From NCBI GenBank assembly GCA_965120355.1, contig CBCPMX010000101.1, positions 1 through 7,395 of the forward strand: a stretch of DNA of 7,395 nucleotides. The letters run 5' to 3'. Below the pieces are notes generated by a model. That model made no database searches. It worked only from the letters and a program-made list of their open reading frames with translations, and had not been told where the DNA came from. The DNA is from CBCPMX01 sp965120355 (GTDB taxonomy: Bacteria; Bacillota; Clostridia; Oscillospirales; Oscillospiraceae). Each line of letters opens with the position of its first letter. The stretch's first letter is position 1. Of this stretch, positions 6,373-7,395 are shown in pieces. The translations under genes were made by a program, and so were the position numbers.

Positions 6373-7266
6373 ATGGAGCTCAAATATATTACGGAATTCG
6401 TCACGCTCGTAGACGCCGGGAAATTCTCCGAAGCTGCAGAGCGTCTGTATATCTCCCAGTCTTCCCTCTCCAAACACATGAAAACGCTGGAAGAGGAACT
6501 GGGCGTTCCTCTGTTTGAACGGGAAACCAAACGCAAGGTACAGTTGTCTTCCTATGGGAAGCTCTATCTCCCTTATGCCGAGCAAATCTCCATCCTTCAT
6601 CATGAGTATCTGACGCTTCAAAAAAAGCAGCAGCGGGAAGCCGCCGCTACCCTGAATATCGGTTCCATTCCCGCTATGGCTCAGTATCGGATCACCGATC
6701 TGCTGGCCGAATTTCAGAAAAAGATGACTGGCGTGATTCTGAATGTGGAGGAACTGGAATCGGCGCTTTCCGTTGAAAAGGTTCTGCAGGGGCGGCTGGA
6801 CTTCGCTTTTGTACGGGAACATGCGCCACAGGCAGAGGATTCCCTATGCCGCCTGCACTTTTCCAGCGACGTGCTGTGCGCGGTGCTGCCGGCGGGACAC
6901 CGGCTGGCCAATCAATCCGTACTCTCCTTGGCACAGCTGGAGAACGAAGATTTCCTGCTGCTCCAGGACTCCTCTTTTATGTATGAGATGTGTATTCTGG
7001 AGTGCGAACGGGTTGGCATCGTCCCCAATATCGTCCATACCGGCTCCCGCGGCGAAAATATCGTCAATATGGTCGCCCAGGGCCGCGGCGTGGCGCTTCT
7101 GACCCGGCAGCCCATTGCCGGCCTGCAGAGTGACAAAGTCCGGGTGGTGAACATCGAACCGGCCATTGAAACTGAAATCAACCTGGTCTATGCCCGGCAC
7201 GCCCAATTATCCAAAGAGGCGAAAAAATTCCTCTCCTTTTTCCAACAGCAGTTCCCCGAAGAGTGA
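6373..7266 (+). CDS. LysR-type transcriptional regulator
   Basis: The protein has 297 residues, the normal family length. The start is ATG at 6373, with GAGGG six bases upstream. Residues 1-60 are the winged helix-turn-helix: MELKYITEFVTLVDAGKFSE, then AAERLYISQSSLSKHMKTLE, then EELGVPLFER. A linker helix covers about 60-88. The effector-binding domain (about 93-293) opens with LNIGSIP and contains LQGRLDFAFV and, near the end, VAQGRGVALLTRQPIAG. It would bind a pathway metabolite and activate the surrounding genes as a tetramer; the effector is unknown. It is divergent from the amidohydrolase gene, with the best operator of the locus lying between them and touching its own promoter. Matching sites lie upstream of the lipoprotein gene and, more weakly, between the M24 and PhlG-like genes. 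Confidence 0.93.
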   Translation: MELKYITEFVTLVDAGKFSEAAERLYISQSSLSKHMKTLEEELGVPLFERETKRKVQLSSYGKLYLPYAEQISILHHEYLTLQKKQQREAAATLNIGSIPAMAQYRITDLLAEFQKKMTGVILNVEELESALSVEKVLQGRLDFAFVREHAPQAEDSLCRLHFSSDVLCAVLPAGHRLANQSVLSLAQLENEDFLLLQDSSFMYEMCILECERVGIVPNIVHTGSRGENIVNMVAQGRGVALLTRQPIAGLQSDKVRVVNIEPAIETEINLVYARHAQLSKEAKKFLSFFQQQFPEE

Positions 7267-7346
7267 ACGGGGGATCTCTGTTTGCATCTGAATGGCCACA
7301 ATTCGGTTCAGGCGCCAGCGCCTCAACTAGTTTCGATCCAAATTCA

Positions 7347-7377
7347 AAACACCGCCGCAGCTTTTGCGGTGGTGTTT
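7347..7377 (+). terminator. Rho-independent terminator after the LysR gene, possibly bidirectional
   Basis: AAACACCGCCGCA (7347-7359) pairs with TGCGGTGGTGTTT (7365-7377) through a five-base loop, with one G-U pair in a GC-rich 13-pair stem. A short T run closes the right arm, and a run of four As at 7346-7349 gives a T run on the other strand. It lies about 80 bases after the LysR stop and could also end a converging gene to the right. Confidence 0.7.
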
Positions 7378-7395
7378 ATCCATTCTATGACGTTC

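Noticed and set aside
6069..6536. N-terminal extension of the amidohydrolase up to 6536
   Set aside because: It would run through the predicted promoter and operator and into the LysR coding region; the extra residues do not resemble the family and the ATG at 6068 has a good ribosome site.
7310..7323. AGGCGC-CA-GCGCCT palindrome after the LysR gene as a terminator
   Set aside because: No T run follows and the loop is very tight; the hairpin at 7347-7377 is a better terminator.
7298..7346. Further copies of the CAATTC operator element after the LysR gene (caattcgg, aattcaaaacacc)
   Set aside because: Only short fragments match; no dyad or -10 at the required spacing.

Overview
The window reads as a piece of a gut-type Clostridia chromosome (Oscillospiraceae or a relative is my best guess). 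The basis is moderate GC, strong AGGAGG ribosome sites, an LplA/YtcQ-like solute-binding lipoprotein, and a DAPG/phloretin-hydrolase-like enzyme of a kind known from gut Firmicutes. This placement is inference; there is no rRNA or other taxonomic marker. No mobile element, tRNA or CRISPR array is seen.

Layout. 1-1352 (minus): a solute-binding lipoprotein whose C-terminus runs off the left edge. 1488-2603 and 2622-3865 (minus): two adjacent M24/creatinase-fold proteins, 18 bp apart; the promoter-proximal one is broken by a single-base frameshift. 4041-4880 (plus): a PhlG-type C-C bond hydrolase, divergent from the M24 pair. 5028-6068 (minus): an amidohydrolase-2 (ACMSD-like) protein, convergent with the hydrolase. 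6373-7266 (plus): a LysR-type regulator, divergent from the amidohydrolase and followed by a hairpin terminator near the right edge.

How it fits together. The transcription units in front of the LysR gene appear to form one regulon. Each has a sigma-A-like promoter whose -35 lies in a GAATTGA element. About 63 bp upstream of each predicted transcription start is a dyad of LysR type (TTC-N7-GAA in the best copies). Between the lipoprotein and amidohydrolase promoters the operator is nearly identical in sequence and spacing. In the M24/hydrolase divergent region one degenerate dyad sits exactly midway between two mirror-image promoters. The amidohydrolase operator also abuts the LysR promoter, which fits autoregulation.

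The enzymes are an unusual set. The first M24 protein lacks all five M24 metal ligands and the second keeps only the histidine. The amidohydrolase has Asn/Tyr in place of the HxH motif and Ser in place of the late Asp. Only the PhlG-like protein looks conventional. The inferred picture is an inducible, uncharacterised uptake-and-breakdown locus for a small organic compound, possibly an acyl-phenol or related polyphenol, built largely from metal-free versions of hydrolase folds. The substrate cannot be read from the sequence.
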